Source: a virus
Strand: one strand, 5' to 3'
DNA length: 33,752 nt
Virus record (IMG/VR): IMGVR_UViG_3300009149_000147
Span: 1 to 33,752 of that record
Under the pieces are notes generated by a model. That model was not told where the DNA came from. It saw nothing but the letters and a program-made list of their open reading frames with translations, and ran no database searches. A program made the translations under genes and the position numbers. Shown in pieces: positions 10,601 to 18,969 of the stretch. Numbering within the stretch: the first letter of the stretch is position 1; each line of letters begins with the position of its first letter.

Positions 10601-11671
10601 CGTAAATAAAAATACTTTTTGTTGGTATGATAACAACGTATTAGTATAGTCGGTCATAGTTGTCATGACACCCATATTTTCTTTGGTGAAGTCCGCTAAG
10701 ACCTCATCAATAAATCTTTGTAATCGGTATTTTAATTGATTAAGAGTTATCTCAGGAAAATCGTCAGGAATTAATCCTTTTGATTTATAGTTAGAGTAAA
10801 TCTCTTTCATCTTTTGATAACCCCTACTTACAACTGTAGGTGATGTTGCTGTTGTAGCGTCTGATGATGTACCTTGTTCTACCGTTGCAGGTGCTTGTGT
10901 TACCGTGTTGTTATACATATGTGGAACCGCCATCAAAGCCCCAAAGTTCACATAAGATAACAAAGTATATTTGTATCCGTAGAACTTTAAACTTATTATA
11001 AAGTTATGTGATGATGGATCAAATTTAGATGTAAATGACTGCAACATTATTGGGAACTTGATTGCCTTACCATAATAACCCTTTAATGTTAATGTAAATT
11101 GTGGGTATGGTAATTGGAAGAACGCAGCATATGGTGAATTGTTTCCACCTTCGAATAATGCTCGACCCTTTACGTCCTCAAGTTCAACCGTAATTACGGG
11201 TAAAAAATCTAAACCTATTGATACGTTAATACTTTTCATCCCCAAGAAACCATTATCCACAGCTCCCGGTGTTCCGTTTGAATTTAAGTTTTGTGTTATA
11301 TAAAAGTCGTCGGACTTATTAGGATTTTTAACCGCAGTTAAATTTACTTGGTTTACTCCCTTCCCCTGAACACTGTCTTTACCTGTGATCTCATCAGACC
11401 AAGCGGTATCCATAAAAGTTTTATGGCCTGGATTTAAGAAATTAATCTTACCAACCGAAATTGTTCGTTGTTGGTCATTCATGGCGGACCCTACCGCCAA
11501 CTTAGTTCGAGGTAATACATTACACTCAAGATTGGCATAATATACCAAATCTTCTTGTTTGACTAATCTTTCTTTTACATTACCATCTTGGTCTACTAAT
11601 TTATTTGGATCAATAAGGGTAATGTTGTCATAATCAAACTCAACTAAAATATTTTCCCCGTTATCTGCCAT
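4622..11671 (-). CDS. Giant baseplate hub-like structural protein (2349 aa)
   Basis: This is the largest gene here. Residues about 140-245 (INVSIGLDFLP, then LPYPQFTLTLKGYYGKAIKF) form a conserved beta-rich block that I associate from memory with phage baseplate proteins. Residues about 2035-2095 (SYTCSVDMMGNALIQP, then GPYMITKVSHSVSENGFET) match the pattern of the contractile-tail hub family (gpD/gp27/XkdQ type), where a metric-like beta domain ends with 'G-Y-x-V-x-x-V-x-H' and 'Gy-x-T'. Residues about 1150-1360 hold Gly/Thr-rich repeats (SGTAGGAGVY, SGDTNSNGLY, SGTTGGVGLY) spaced about 60 residues apart. The ATG overlaps the gp53-like gene by 11 bases, so translation is probably coupled. 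Assignment as a hub is inferred from the C-terminal pattern and location; the size far exceeds T4 gp27 (391 aa). Confidence 0.7.
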   Translation of the reverse strand: MADNGENILVEFDYDNITLIDPNKLVDQDGNVKERLVKQEDLVYYANLECNVLPRTKLAVGSAMNDQQRTISVGKINFLNPGHKTFMDTAWSDEITGKDSVQGKGVNQVNLTAVKNPNKSDDFYITQNLNSNGTPGAVDNGFLGMKSINVSIGLDFLPVITVELEDVKGRALFEGGNNSPYAAFFQLPYPQFTLTLKGYYGKAIKFPIMLQSFTSKFDPSSHNFIISLKFYGYKYTLLSYVNFGALMAVPHMYNNTVTQAPATVEQGTSSDATTATSPTVVSRGYQKMKEIYSNYKSKGLIPDDFPEITLNQLKYRLQRFIDEVLADFTKENMGVMTTMTDYTNTLLSYQQKVFLFTTSWFNTYMDIKNPIILKSGQKVYDFLKKYSPEQRETALTELDGIIKEYNARLNENKVFGVGGSYTIGNITEQTQIPFNITTGTFRVSVNTDQVDFNKTFQAQENSPKGQLSPVGTPPAAQTKVDIAYNNFITTLQTTFIANNSTFNYFEGLKSFMEITDGMSKQAATLRTKIEQQITTSLAEKFNARGSGGLGFVPSVRNILAVFYCQGEAFLRLLDDVHKKAWEQRENDYRRAAIFGNQTTAPSVDIKSSTQNNEPIYPWPQVIQETVGDDGKEKFELIYPGAQNVASSYRAYSPEVWPEVEFVEQFIKGYTERTKTDDKVGAEFNDLDNQPSRATLNAIEFPVTNEVFQNKEESKYFFEIYERLMLNSYYSKFNRTSGYDLSIYEAEGDDEAVNVIKSLGADNPFLTKKIKEYLLDSNNYLPFLRHISNQGQGDSWQTFIKGTFVTPYIRNDVENPNVVYNSDILSSTKSQPNVSLSNPRNLTNLEKYLTSSSSSNTFDFTDVYPITNLKWDRDNLANGKSLNNANEAFDTKDVLEYNDTHKTVTNFENDDNETTKRPYTYFNFENLSVTPDTTNLKTFYNTRTYKNQLVTEGNLKYTGYTNHLTETQTTSMLNTPYFINAVQQGVFNFRYKQNDPYPYKTASYLFLNSLPLATLREKYVTKNGESTTDLSYILATMKKFGAVHKLPYAWILKYGSIWNRYKTYRDTGVDYLDSVWKDFNYLENWDPANSAATKNYDLVIDGTPRNLVLDTTTGTQPFTDINTGFYPQLVDDFNVFLQGLKLFSGKTQTGGNCTVQEISGNTTAFEVTGSCSGNGTTITVNSITNNLIQTGTTITIPSVGVNLVVTGQVSGTAGGAGVYTTTPTFVSTIPSFDFTIGSFAQLSNVSLASISNGLILTGSSFPYPLTVVNQISGDTNSNGLYKVNNVSAFTSNFIALNPPLQINSIDGNVLVNGSIINGPLLNGNVTIQSQISGTTGGVGLYIIGTGQTPTTSAFVVQNSFIQGIPSSSIQNNLDSGNLIMMNTTNSTIYETPGFDPSNPARTMRVSPWSVVVSSSTEPSFCYVMPSFGTNINQTKDEAFKNGVMRTELSGNEAMFNGSVRLFWNAPQYGWFDNSKVIKNDPETYLKKILNEQKDQQNFIISGDKNDYTDFQELFTTFNTKTLDYFESEFLNFSRSIYDFIDTLPSSQTASNLNTTETETNANEVSDQTFKNFQTLARQLFKAKVPTGTSPETKLSSLITNQNETFQNILTSFMNYDVVFKYGNPSDFDKRLFYTFSTRFIEDPIIYGPYFQGSLPTQGGGVTLAQSKQQNPKSWEALEYYVGKSSIPELAYKDSGSYITDFFVDLNVLFNEKNVQEFAPLIKIYATQKLTNPNLNYTSFYSLMDDYIIESDNYINNVINVMLPAVRKQLPNVFVEEDNSQNRADLEAGFTEQTRTELWETFKALNDSWIAGFDFESKTLFEDVLLVDRASRNVGDKVLVDIFEIMDLIDGANYKNTLLDMVTTILVQNNFQHFMLPAYVNFYNVQDAQKNPTPRPDGSLEFGNMLFGTFLNVDYRNSSPKFLCYYVNKPSEHLDMKDNIDYRYRDDAFDLRRASDNPLIENQIDKQDWGKSNKVVGFNVDMTRQNQQIFKSFSVSQDPGKPTSESLEMLNQMANLGKNRRSTTQSVSLYNLYKNRSYTCSVDMMGNALIQPMMYFNIRNIPMFSGPYMITKVSHSVSENGFETHFEGTRQPFYSLPRIDNFIQTLNVKILSTINTKIQEREQKLREGSDNILFQKNNVIANLQAQETLTKSQDCQTNLNPRYSQYTAIEIPTPTSKTTKELFDTIVNVLTKLNVGPKTNQSFQLYTSILFSFIYMDTGNSSKITGFENNYSTINLKENYGPSFSNFVNSKFYCVKRGTENNLPVVSFTTFDSFIEFAFLRIKNILASLESDIKSGLTTDQSIAKQYILSYPVQQPDNVYTTMTEQDKKIVEQEVTKALQVYRSIQTFTIN

Positions 11672-11984
11672 AGTAGAAGTAGTAATTGTCTAATGAATTT
11701 TTATAATCTTGTAATGAAGCTACTAACGGAAATGGAATAGTCAATACAGCACCATCAGGTATTGAGAATTCATCACCTGTATATTGGGGATTTGCTTGTA
11801 AAATTAACCAACCAAAGTATGGGGTTCCATAAAATTGTTGTGATGTTTTATCCAATCGTGATTGACCAACTTTATAAATAAAGTTTTTATCTGAAGTTTT
11901 AGTTGGTAACGCAACACCAGGTACAACAGTCTGTTGTCCGTTAAGTAAAAAGTCCGTATATCTATTCCAATATTGTAATGCCAT
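11661..11984 (-). CDS. gp53-like baseplate wedge protein with LysM-like domain
   Basis: A 107-residue protein whose core (YKVGQSRLDKTSQQFYGTPYFGWLILQANP, in two pieces, then FSIPDGAVLTIPFP) is a LysM-like fold: a 'Y-K-V' strand, a helix with the 'YG-x-P-x-x-xW-x-I-l-x-A-N' signature, and a closing 'I-P-x-G-x-x-L-x-I-P' strand. T4 gp53 (196 aa) carries such a domain and joins baseplate wedges; small LysM proteins sit at the hub of other contractile tails. It starts one base after the 1695-residue gene and overlaps the start of the giant by 11 bases, so the three are one operon. Calling it gp53-like rather than a generic LysM baseplate protein is inference. Confidence 0.75.
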   Translation of the reverse strand: MALQYWNRYTDFLLNGQQTVVPGVALPTKTSDKNFIYKVGQSRLDKTSQQFYGTPYFGWLILQANPQYTGDEFSIPDGAVLTIPFPLVASLQDYKNSLDNYYFYYGR

Positions 11985-11985
11985 T

Positions 11986-14900
11986 TTAATTAAATGTTAC
12001 TTTCCCGTTAAAGGTGTCTTTTTTATTATTCAAATTGTTATTTGAATATAGGTCTTCTATTATTTTATTTTTATCGTTCACGTTTTGTGTTACGTTAGTG
12101 TTATACTTACAAGTCTTAACTGTATTATCAGGTAATGTAAATGTTGTTACCGTTTTAAATCTTGGTCCGTATATTGTATCGGTTTCGGTTTTCGTAAATT
12201 GTCCGTTAAAAGATGTATTTGTATTAGTACAGAAAACTCCATAATTTTCACAAACCGTTTGTACTTGTGCAACCAACGCCGGATTTTTCATCACTTCTTC
12301 ACCACTTGTTAAATCAATTATTACCGATGTTAACAAACTTGGGTCAGTAAATAATGGTGACATCGCAATATAAAATCTATTGTTAGGACAACTATCACCA
12401 AAAACACTTGTACCCCCAAATTTAAAGTTACACCCATCACCACTATTTAAACTGGATGTACTAGGGTCGAAGTAATTTATCACTATCTTGAGTTCAGTCA
12501 TTATATCTTCAAACTCTTTGATTGCTTCAGGGACTTTAACCGTAAACACATTTGATAATGAACCTTCGGTTGTTGCCGGAGCAAAGAATGTATCACCACT
12601 CAAGTCATAAAGTTTTGGCTTGTTGTTTGTATTCAATTCGCCATCAAGTTTAAAAGCAACAACATCTAATTGTCTGAAAATGTAATTTAATTCAGTTTGA
12701 TTTTGTATGATGTTATTTGTGTTAGCATTTAAAACATCTAAGATTGCCCCTTGTCTTTGATCCACAAGAGTTTTTAACTTGTCTTGTATTTCTCTTTTTT
12801 GTTTGTTTGTTATACCTTGACCATCTTGTACCAAAGTATATATAATAGGTGAATCTTCATCATCAATATCCTTTTTAACTTTTTTGATGAGGTTTTCAAC
12901 ATAATCTTGGTATTTGTTGTTTTTACCAAATAAAGTCGTTTCTTTTTTATCGTTTGTATAAACCGAAACATTACCTTTAACATATGATCTATCTTTCAAA
13001 TACAATTGTAATACACCATAATTATAATCAGTACTGATCTTTTCTAAAGAATCATAATACGTAGTGAAGTAACCTCGTAAACCATCTTGTAATGATGTTA
13101 ATAGAGGTGCGTAATCCATATCAGTATCACTCGCAATAATACCTACAGTACTTCCTCCCCTTTTAGGTTGTACACTATTAATTTGTGCCTGATCCGAAGT
13201 TGTTATTGGTGGTAAACCATTTGTTATTTTTTCAACAACATACTTATCTAACTTACTCGTATCTTCAGTTGGTGTTGCTCTTTCGTCGTATATTTCAGTA
13301 TTTGCATAATAGTTAAATGATAGAGCGTTTTGTAATTCTTGTACGGGTTCTTTTATACCCATACCACCGATTATATTAAAACTTAAAGTTATTTTTGCCA
13401 ACATAGGTTGTATACCAATACCTTCAGGGTTTAAATCTAAATGTAATGGATCATAAGAAATACCTAAACTTGTTGGTACTATTTTAGTATTGTAGAAGTC
13501 ACCAACTCTTAATACTAATATTGGAGGTGCACCAAATGAAGTATTTAAAGCATCATTATATTTTGGTCTACCGTCAGGTCCGATCACAGGTATTGTTTGA
13601 CCTGGTCTCATACACTGTTGTAAGAATGTTAATCTCGCATTTAAACCCTCAGGTGTCATGGAGTGGAACGCAGGACTAAAGAATTTGATTTTATCTTTGA
13701 TTGTATCATAAATCATAGGATCAGTCTCTTTAATCACTTGGAAATAATCACATTCTGTAAATAAGTTTCTTAGTATCTTTTTAGATATACCTTCCTTGAT
13801 TTTTTGTTCTATAGTTATTTTTGGTTCAGGTTTAATACTTTGAGTTTGACCTGTTAATATGTTCTGTGGGTTTGGTGTTGATCCATCATCAGGTTTTGGT
13901 ATTGGGTCAGGGTCTTTTACTATTTTTTCAGCTGGTTTTGTAGCCACGACCTTTTGGATCGAAACTCTTCTACATGCCATTGCGGGTATACTATACCACT
14001 GTGATTGTGAATTAACTTTATTAGGTGTTACAGTCAAGTCTACAATATCATCGGTACAATTTACTTGTGCTGAAAGAACATCTCCTCCAGTTGAAGTTGT
14101 GACGGAGATGTCGGTAGTGTCTTCAGTAGTTGCATCGGCATCTTTTTTTGTTTTAGGTATTACTAACTGTTCTCCACTAGCAGTCAAATTTATTTTAAAT
14201 TTGTCTGTTTCGAAGTATTCTTGTATTGTTTTGTCATTTGATAATTTGTATGACAGCATCCATTTTTTTACGGAATCGTTTCTTCTTTGAGATAGTTTCT
14301 GATTGTAACTAACTTTAGCAGGTGCAGACGCTGATCCGATCATATCCAAAGTTACTGATCCACCTTCGACCAACACATCACCTATTTTTTTCATAAATTC
14401 GTTTTGGATTACGTTAAAGTTACCAGTAATAACGTCGTTGAAAAATTGTGGTATTCCTCCTTTTTCAAAGGTCTGTCCTCCTGATGAAACTTCAGAGGGT
14501 GCCTTTTGATCATATGTTGTTTTATTACCAGATGAGGTATAACTATTGTACCAATAATCATATGGTTGACTTGCCACAACCTCATACGACGTTTTACACT
14601 CAGGACAGTCATTGTCAAAGTAAAATGCATAACCCACATAATCACTTAAATCAACATTGGTAGGTTTAGTATCCTCAGCTGTCTCAGTTCCTGTTTCTGT
14701 TGTACCTGGTGTTCCATCCCCACCAGTAGCTTTTTTCGCTTGATTTGTTGATGAATCTTGCGGTATACTTTCAAATACCTGTATTTGTTCCTCAGTTGTT
14801 AATCTTGGGTTATTTAAGATTTGTTGGTATGTAAATAAATCTTTTGTTGGTATCATATTAAATTTGATAGCCAAATCATATAAATCATACTTGGTACAAC

Positions 14901-17073
14901 CAGCAAAGAATGAGTCTACAACACTTTGTACTCGTTCTCTACCAACGCCTTTCATTTGTTTTTCAATTATTGTATTCAACATAGATGGGTTGTCAACAAT
15001 AATAGTCCAATTTAACTGTCCCGATCTACTTGTATTTTTATAAGTATAAATTGGTTCAGGTCTACCTAGAAAGAATGTTGAGTTAAAGTCAGGTTTTGCA
15101 TCGTCAGAGAATTTTAAATCATACGGTGGAAACCACATAATTCTACCACCATTAGGTCCTTTTTCACAAACAGGTAAATCATTATAAGTATAACCTGGTC
15201 TGTCTGAAGTTCTCCACGCTAAATTCTCAATAGAGAACATATACTTCTTAACTTTACCATCGACAATATTTGTTGATCCGGGATTTCTTAACGGAGCAAT
15301 GTTTAAGTTATAAGTGTTATCTAATACTGAGTAATCAACTCTTCTACCCTCTGTGGTAATACCTGCAGATTTTTGTAAGTCAGCATAGGTGTAGTAAGGT
15401 GTATCTTTTTGGAAAACTCTACAATATTCTAAGCCCGCTTGTGTCCCGTCAGCTTGATTGACATAAGAAAGAACCATAGAACCTTTTGTCATTTCTTTAT
15501 ATCCATCGTTAAATACTTTAGAAACTTGGTTAATTGCAGTACCTACATGTTTTAATCTCGCCTGACCTTGTACTTGATCTGCAGAATCAACAAGTCTTTG
15601 TGTTTCATATAAAATAGAACCAGGTCTAAACGGAATATCAACAGATTGGTATCTTAAATAATCAGCTGATATTTGATTAAAGTCGTCGTCTAAACTACCA
15701 GCACCACCACCCTGTGTTGCTCTAAAACCTGCATTACCTTTATACTTAGGTGATGTCCAAACTAATTGACCTGAGGTTCCTCCACCGTCACTAAAAGATT
15801 TACCCGCTAAACCGAAATTGAGTAAAGTTTCGTTTCCTTCATAAAGAATTGCTAATTCTTGTGGTCCGTAAACAATACTTTGTTGTTGAACTCCGAATTG
15901 ATTAACAGGAACCTGGTTTGGTGGTCCATCGATTTGAGATGGTTCTGCATTTTCATTACCAACATAATATCCTGAAGATTGAGTTTTGTCTTGGTCAAAT
16001 AACCTATTAACTGCGGCAGAAGCACCGGCAATTAATCCACCGATTAATCCTCTATTATACGCTGGTCTATAGAGGTTATAATCTAACGCGGAAAATAATG
16101 CTGATCTCGTACCATTACCTGTATTTGCAACAAAAACTTCAGATGGACTTCTATATTTGTTTAAGACTGGTGCTAATAAACCACCTGTCAAATTATTTGC
16201 AACACCAAGAGCGGCGGCGGTTTGTGGTCCATTTATTGGGTTATCATCATCAAAATAATCACCAGGTATAAATGAAACAGGAAAATAAGTACCTGTAAGT
16301 CTGTTTGCTAAAGATACTGCCGCCAAAGCAGGATTTTCAGGTACAGTAATTCTCCAATCTCTAATAAAGAATGGTTGTTGACCTGTCGCTAATAAACTAG
16401 CAGAAAACGGATCTGAAATAGTGTCGAGATTGATAACACCTATTGTAGCTTGTTGTAGTTCTTGAGCAACTCTTTCTTCGAAAGCAAACTTTAGTTGTGA
16501 TGCTCCAATTTTAGCTAAGAAGCTATCCGATGATAGTGGTCCATTTGATCCAATTGGATCGTCTTGGAATACTATGTTAAATGTTGGGTAGGACGAATAA
16601 CTGTAATATCCTGGATCCCAATATGGTTGGTATATATTACCAGCATTTTGGATGTCGGTAATAACGATTAGATCTTTATAACCACCGCTTGGTCCCCACT
16701 TATTTGTCACATAAGCAGATTCGATATAAAATTCATTTACAATATCTAAAACTGTATCAATTGGGTCGTAAGGACCTTGATTGGTTCCTTCTGGATTGTT
16801 TGTTGACGCAACAGAATTAATCCCAATCGGGTTACTAAAACCACCCTCAGGACCGTATTCATTTAAAGGATAAAGATCTTGGGCAAATAAATTAGTGGAT
16901 ACAAAATTATTCGGTGAGTCAATAACATTATTCACTGAAAGCACAACTTCATAATCAACAGGATCACCTGGTGATGTGTATGTTCCAGGAACATTATATG
17001 GTGTTAAATTCTTAACTAATAATTGTTTCCTAAAAGCATCTGAGTTACCAAACGATAAAAAACTTTCAGACAT
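11986..17073 (-). CDS. Giant baseplate/tail protein with embedded OmpA-like domain (1695 aa)
   Basis: A large, Gly/Tyr/Asn-rich N-terminal half (for example repeated YGP and PGDY turns) is followed by a block around residues 630-760 (STFFLGRPEPIYTYKNTSRSG onward) that looks like a conserved virion domain. Residues about 805-975 contain an OmpA-like fold: a first strand YAFYFDND, then VTLDMIGSASAPAKVSYNQK and LSQRRNDSVKKWML, closely resembling the 'G-x-x-D...YN-x-x-LS-x-RR-x-x-xV' helix-loop of peptidoglycan-binding OmpA domains. Residues about 1190-1270 (LHLDLNPEGIGIQPM, ALSFNYYANTEIYDERA) form another conserved block. It follows the tape measure and precedes the gp53-like gene, so a baseplate or tail-tip role is likely. 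The OmpA-like part may touch the cell wall. A TATTTATA box precedes it. Confidence 0.7.
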   Translation of the reverse strand: MSESFLSFGNSDAFRKQLLVKNLTPYNVPGTYTSPGDPVDYEVVLSVNNVIDSPNNFVSTNLFAQDLYPLNEYGPEGGFSNPIGINSVASTNNPEGTNQGPYDPIDTVLDIVNEFYIESAYVTNKWGPSGGYKDLIVITDIQNAGNIYQPYWDPGYYSYSSYPTFNIVFQDDPIGSNGPLSSDSFLAKIGASQLKFAFEERVAQELQQATIGVINLDTISDPFSASLLATGQQPFFIRDWRITVPENPALAAVSLANRLTGTYFPVSFIPGDYFDDDNPINGPQTAAALGVANNLTGGLLAPVLNKYRSPSEVFVANTGNGTRSALFSALDYNLYRPAYNRGLIGGLIAGASAAVNRLFDQDKTQSSGYYVGNENAEPSQIDGPPNQVPVNQFGVQQQSIVYGPQELAILYEGNETLLNFGLAGKSFSDGGGTSGQLVWTSPKYKGNAGFRATQGGGAGSLDDDFNQISADYLRYQSVDIPFRPGSILYETQRLVDSADQVQGQARLKHVGTAINQVSKVFNDGYKEMTKGSMVLSYVNQADGTQAGLEYCRVFQKDTPYYTYADLQKSAGITTEGRRVDYSVLDNTYNLNIAPLRNPGSTNIVDGKVKKYMFSIENLAWRTSDRPGYTYNDLPVCEKGPNGGRIMWFPPYDLKFSDDAKPDFNSTFFLGRPEPIYTYKNTSRSGQLNWTIIVDNPSMLNTIIEKQMKGVGRERVQSVVDSFFAGCTKYDLYDLAIKFNMIPTKDLFTYQQILNNPRLTTEEQIQVFESIPQDSSTNQAKKATGGDGTPGTTETGTETAEDTKPTNVDLSDYVGYAFYFDNDCPECKTSYEVVASQPYDYWYNSYTSSGNKTTYDQKAPSEVSSGGQTFEKGGIPQFFNDVITGNFNVIQNEFMKKIGDVLVEGGSVTLDMIGSASAPAKVSYNQKLSQRRNDSVKKWMLSYKLSNDKTIQEYFETDKFKINLTASGEQLVIPKTKKDADATTEDTTDISVTTSTGGDVLSAQVNCTDDIVDLTVTPNKVNSQSQWYSIPAMACRRVSIQKVVATKPAEKIVKDPDPIPKPDDGSTPNPQNILTGQTQSIKPEPKITIEQKIKEGISKKILRNLFTECDYFQVIKETDPMIYDTIKDKIKFFSPAFHSMTPEGLNARLTFLQQCMRPGQTIPVIGPDGRPKYNDALNTSFGAPPILVLRVGDFYNTKIVPTSLGISYDPLHLDLNPEGIGIQPMLAKITLSFNIIGGMGIKEPVQELQNALSFNYYANTEIYDERATPTEDTSKLDKYVVEKITNGLPPITTSDQAQINSVQPKRGGSTVGIIASDTDMDYAPLLTSLQDGLRGYFTTYYDSLEKISTDYNYGVLQLYLKDRSYVKGNVSVYTNDKKETTLFGKNNKYQDYVENLIKKVKKDIDDEDSPIIYTLVQDGQGITNKQKREIQDKLKTLVDQRQGAILDVLNANTNNIIQNQTELNYIFRQLDVVAFKLDGELNTNNKPKLYDLSGDTFFAPATTEGSLSNVFTVKVPEAIKEFEDIMTELKIVINYFDPSTSSLNSGDGCNFKFGGTSVFGDSCPNNRFYIAMSPLFTDPSLLTSVIIDLTSGEEVMKNPALVAQVQTVCENYGVFCTNTNTSFNGQFTKTETDTIYGPRFKTVTTFTLPDNTVKTCKYNTNVTQNVNDKNKIIEDLYSNNNLNNKKDTFNGKVTFN

Positions 17074-17085
17074 ATTGTTTTATTT

Positions 17086-17093
17086 TATAAATA
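17086..17093 (-). promoter_or_regulatory. Candidate late promoter box TATTTATA
   Basis: TATTTATA on the minus strand ends 12 bases before the ATG at 17073, in the context CACCTATTTATAAAATAAAAC. It sits in the 41-base gap after the tape-measure gene. Confidence 0.5.
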
Positions 17094-17114
17094 GGTGTTT
17101 GGTATATTTTTTTA

Positions 17115-18947
17115 TTAGTTTTTTGATCCGACCATAGCACTTGGTGCATTTGGATTTTCTATTGCCTTCTTGAGTAAATCTTTACCTTCTGCGGTTTGAG
17201 TAAGATAATTAACAATATCGCCCCTTATAGAGTTTAAATCCATATCCTTAACGTTTTCATTACCATTTATGGTCATGTTAAAGTTTACATCCGATTTAGT
17301 TTCAATTTTTTGTGGTTGTGAATATGCCTCTTTGAATCTCGAAGCAATATCAGTTAAAGTTGTATTTATAAAATTTTCAGAGTTTTTAGTTAGATTTGAT
17401 TCGGCATCTATTAAAGCCTGCACAAAGTTTTTTTCTGCCGCTTGTTGTTTTGATTTATCACCTGTAATACCACCAGTTATATAATCCTCAACAGGTTGAC
17501 CAATACTAGTATATAGTTCTCTAGTTCCTTGAGTCGTTCCTTGTTTTGCTAAATTTTTTGTTATATCTACTTGAGCACCCATTATATTTGTATATAATTT
17601 TTCCAACGGTTCTGCAGTCGCCTTACCCATTTCAACTCCTTTTATAAAACCAGCCGTATTGAATGCGATTTGTTTTGAAACGCTAAGTTGTTCTTTAGCA
17701 ACTTCTTCTATTGACATACTATTCTTTTCTTGTTGTTTCTGAAGAGCTTCCATATCTGAGGCGGTAAGTTGATCTACTTGTTTTAATTCAACTTCACCTG
17801 TCTGTTCATTTTTAACATTAATAACTGCTTTACCATCTTTTAACTGAGCCATTCCTGCAATCATTTCTTTTGTTTCTTGATCTGTTGCCAAGGCTGGAAA
17901 TTGTATTTGTTTCATTTTCATATCAAAATCCGCAGCTTTGATTGACATAGATGCCAATTCTTCAGCAGGTATTCCCATTTCTTTTGCGATTTCTCTCAAC
18001 CTTCTTTTAGAACCTGGCATAATTTCAAATTTACCATTTGCCTCATTAAATTTAGTAAACTCTTTGGTAACATTTATAATCTCTTTTTGGAGTCCTTCGG
18101 GATCGTTTGCCGCTAAATCCATCGCCTTCAAAGGATCTAATAATCCACTTGCGGTGACACCAAGTCTTTGTAGTCCTGCCGCCATTTCAATTGCACCTTC
18201 TGGATTAAAGATTTTATCTGCAAAATTAAATACTGTATCCATACTTATACCTAATCTTTCTGAAGTAACTGCCATTTTTGCCAAACCTTTGACTCCCGTA
18301 TCAAAGTTATATAAGTTCATTTTATTTAAGTTTCCAACAACTTTATCAGAAACTCCCGCAACAGATACTCCAGCCCCTCTAGCAATGTCGGTCACTTCTT
18401 TCATTTGGTCACCAACATCATAGATTGACACACCAACTTCTCTGAAACTACTTGCAAGTTTTCCAATTTCTACTCTTGAGACATCGGCGGCTGCGGATAA
18501 TTCAGTGATTGCTTCAACACCTAATGTGGCCGAACTACCCATACTGTCCATAACTTTCGCCATGTTTTGTAGTGCGGTTTCTTCAGTAATACCCATTTTA
18601 ATTAATTCGGGTATTGTATCGGCAATACTTTGTTTGTATCCCTCGATACTTCCTTTAGTTGCGCCAAATTCTCGTTGTAATAGAGTTGCTCTTTCGTCTA
18701 ATTCTTGAAAGGCTGTCAAATTCGTTGGGTCTGCAGCATCTGCAAATGCATTTATAGTGTCTGTTACTGAATTTTTGAAGTCTGTCAGACTTAGTGTCCA
18801 TTTACCTAAACCTTCAGATTGATTGGCTAAAATATTATTAGAACTATTTTTTAATCTACCAGATTGATCACCTAATGCTTTATATTCCGCATTCTGTTTT
18901 TTTATTAACTCAAGTTCTTTTTCTAATTCCTTAATTCTATCAGTCAT
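17115..18947 (-). CDS. Tape-measure-like tail protein
   Basis: A 610-residue protein, mostly alpha-helical, beginning with a coiled coil (MTDRIKELEKELELIKKQNA) and continuing with Ala/Gly/Met-rich helices (residues about 100-300, for example AAADVSRVEIGKLASSFREV) typical of tape-measure and tail-lysozyme-free TMP cores. T4 gp29 has 590 residues, so a tail close to T4 length (roughly 100 nm) is predicted if this is the full ruler. Position supports the call: it follows the gp26-like chaperone and its small overlapping ORF and precedes the baseplate giants. A good AGGAT ribosome site lies just before the ATG, and a TATTTATG box lies 13 bases before it. No transmembrane helix is obvious. Membership is inferred from composition and context. 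Confidence 0.7.
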   Translation of the reverse strand: MTDRIKELEKELELIKKQNAEYKALGDQSGRLKNSSNNILANQSEGLGKWTLSLTDFKNSVTDTINAFADAADPTNLTAFQELDERATLLQREFGATKGSIEGYKQSIADTIPELIKMGITEETALQNMAKVMDSMGSSATLGVEAITELSAAADVSRVEIGKLASSFREVGVSIYDVGDQMKEVTDIARGAGVSVAGVSDKVVGNLNKMNLYNFDTGVKGLAKMAVTSERLGISMDTVFNFADKIFNPEGAIEMAAGLQRLGVTASGLLDPLKAMDLAANDPEGLQKEIINVTKEFTKFNEANGKFEIMPGSKRRLREIAKEMGIPAEELASMSIKAADFDMKMKQIQFPALATDQETKEMIAGMAQLKDGKAVINVKNEQTGEVELKQVDQLTASDMEALQKQQEKNSMSIEEVAKEQLSVSKQIAFNTAGFIKGVEMGKATAEPLEKLYTNIMGAQVDITKNLAKQGTTQGTRELYTSIGQPVEDYITGGITGDKSKQQAAEKNFVQALIDAESNLTKNSENFINTTLTDIASRFKEAYSQPQKIETKSDVNFNMTINGNENVKDMDLNSIRGDIVNYLTQTAEGKDLLKKAIENPNAPSAMVGSKN

Positions 18948-18960
18948 GATATCCTTTTAA

Positions 18961-18968
18961 CATAAATA
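18961..18968 (-). promoter_or_regulatory. Candidate late promoter box TATTTATG
   Basis: TATTTATG on the minus strand ends 13 bases before the tape-measure ATG at 18947, in the context AAATATTTATGTTAAAAGG. The last base differs from the common box. It overlaps the end of the 57-residue ORF by a few bases. Confidence 0.4.
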
Positions 18969-18969
18969 T

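Noticed and set aside
13859-14290. Plus-strand open frame of 143 codons
   Set aside because: It lies wholly inside the 1695-residue gene, has hydrophobic low-complexity sequence and no late box or ribosome site in front.
17363-17370. TATTTATA on the plus strand inside the tape-measure gene
   Set aside because: It is antisense and internal to a gene with no plus-strand gene behind it; treated as background for the promoter box.
17938-18423. Plus-strand open frame of 161 codons
   Set aside because: It is a shadow of the helical tape-measure gene; its Ser/Pro/Ile-rich product shows no domain.
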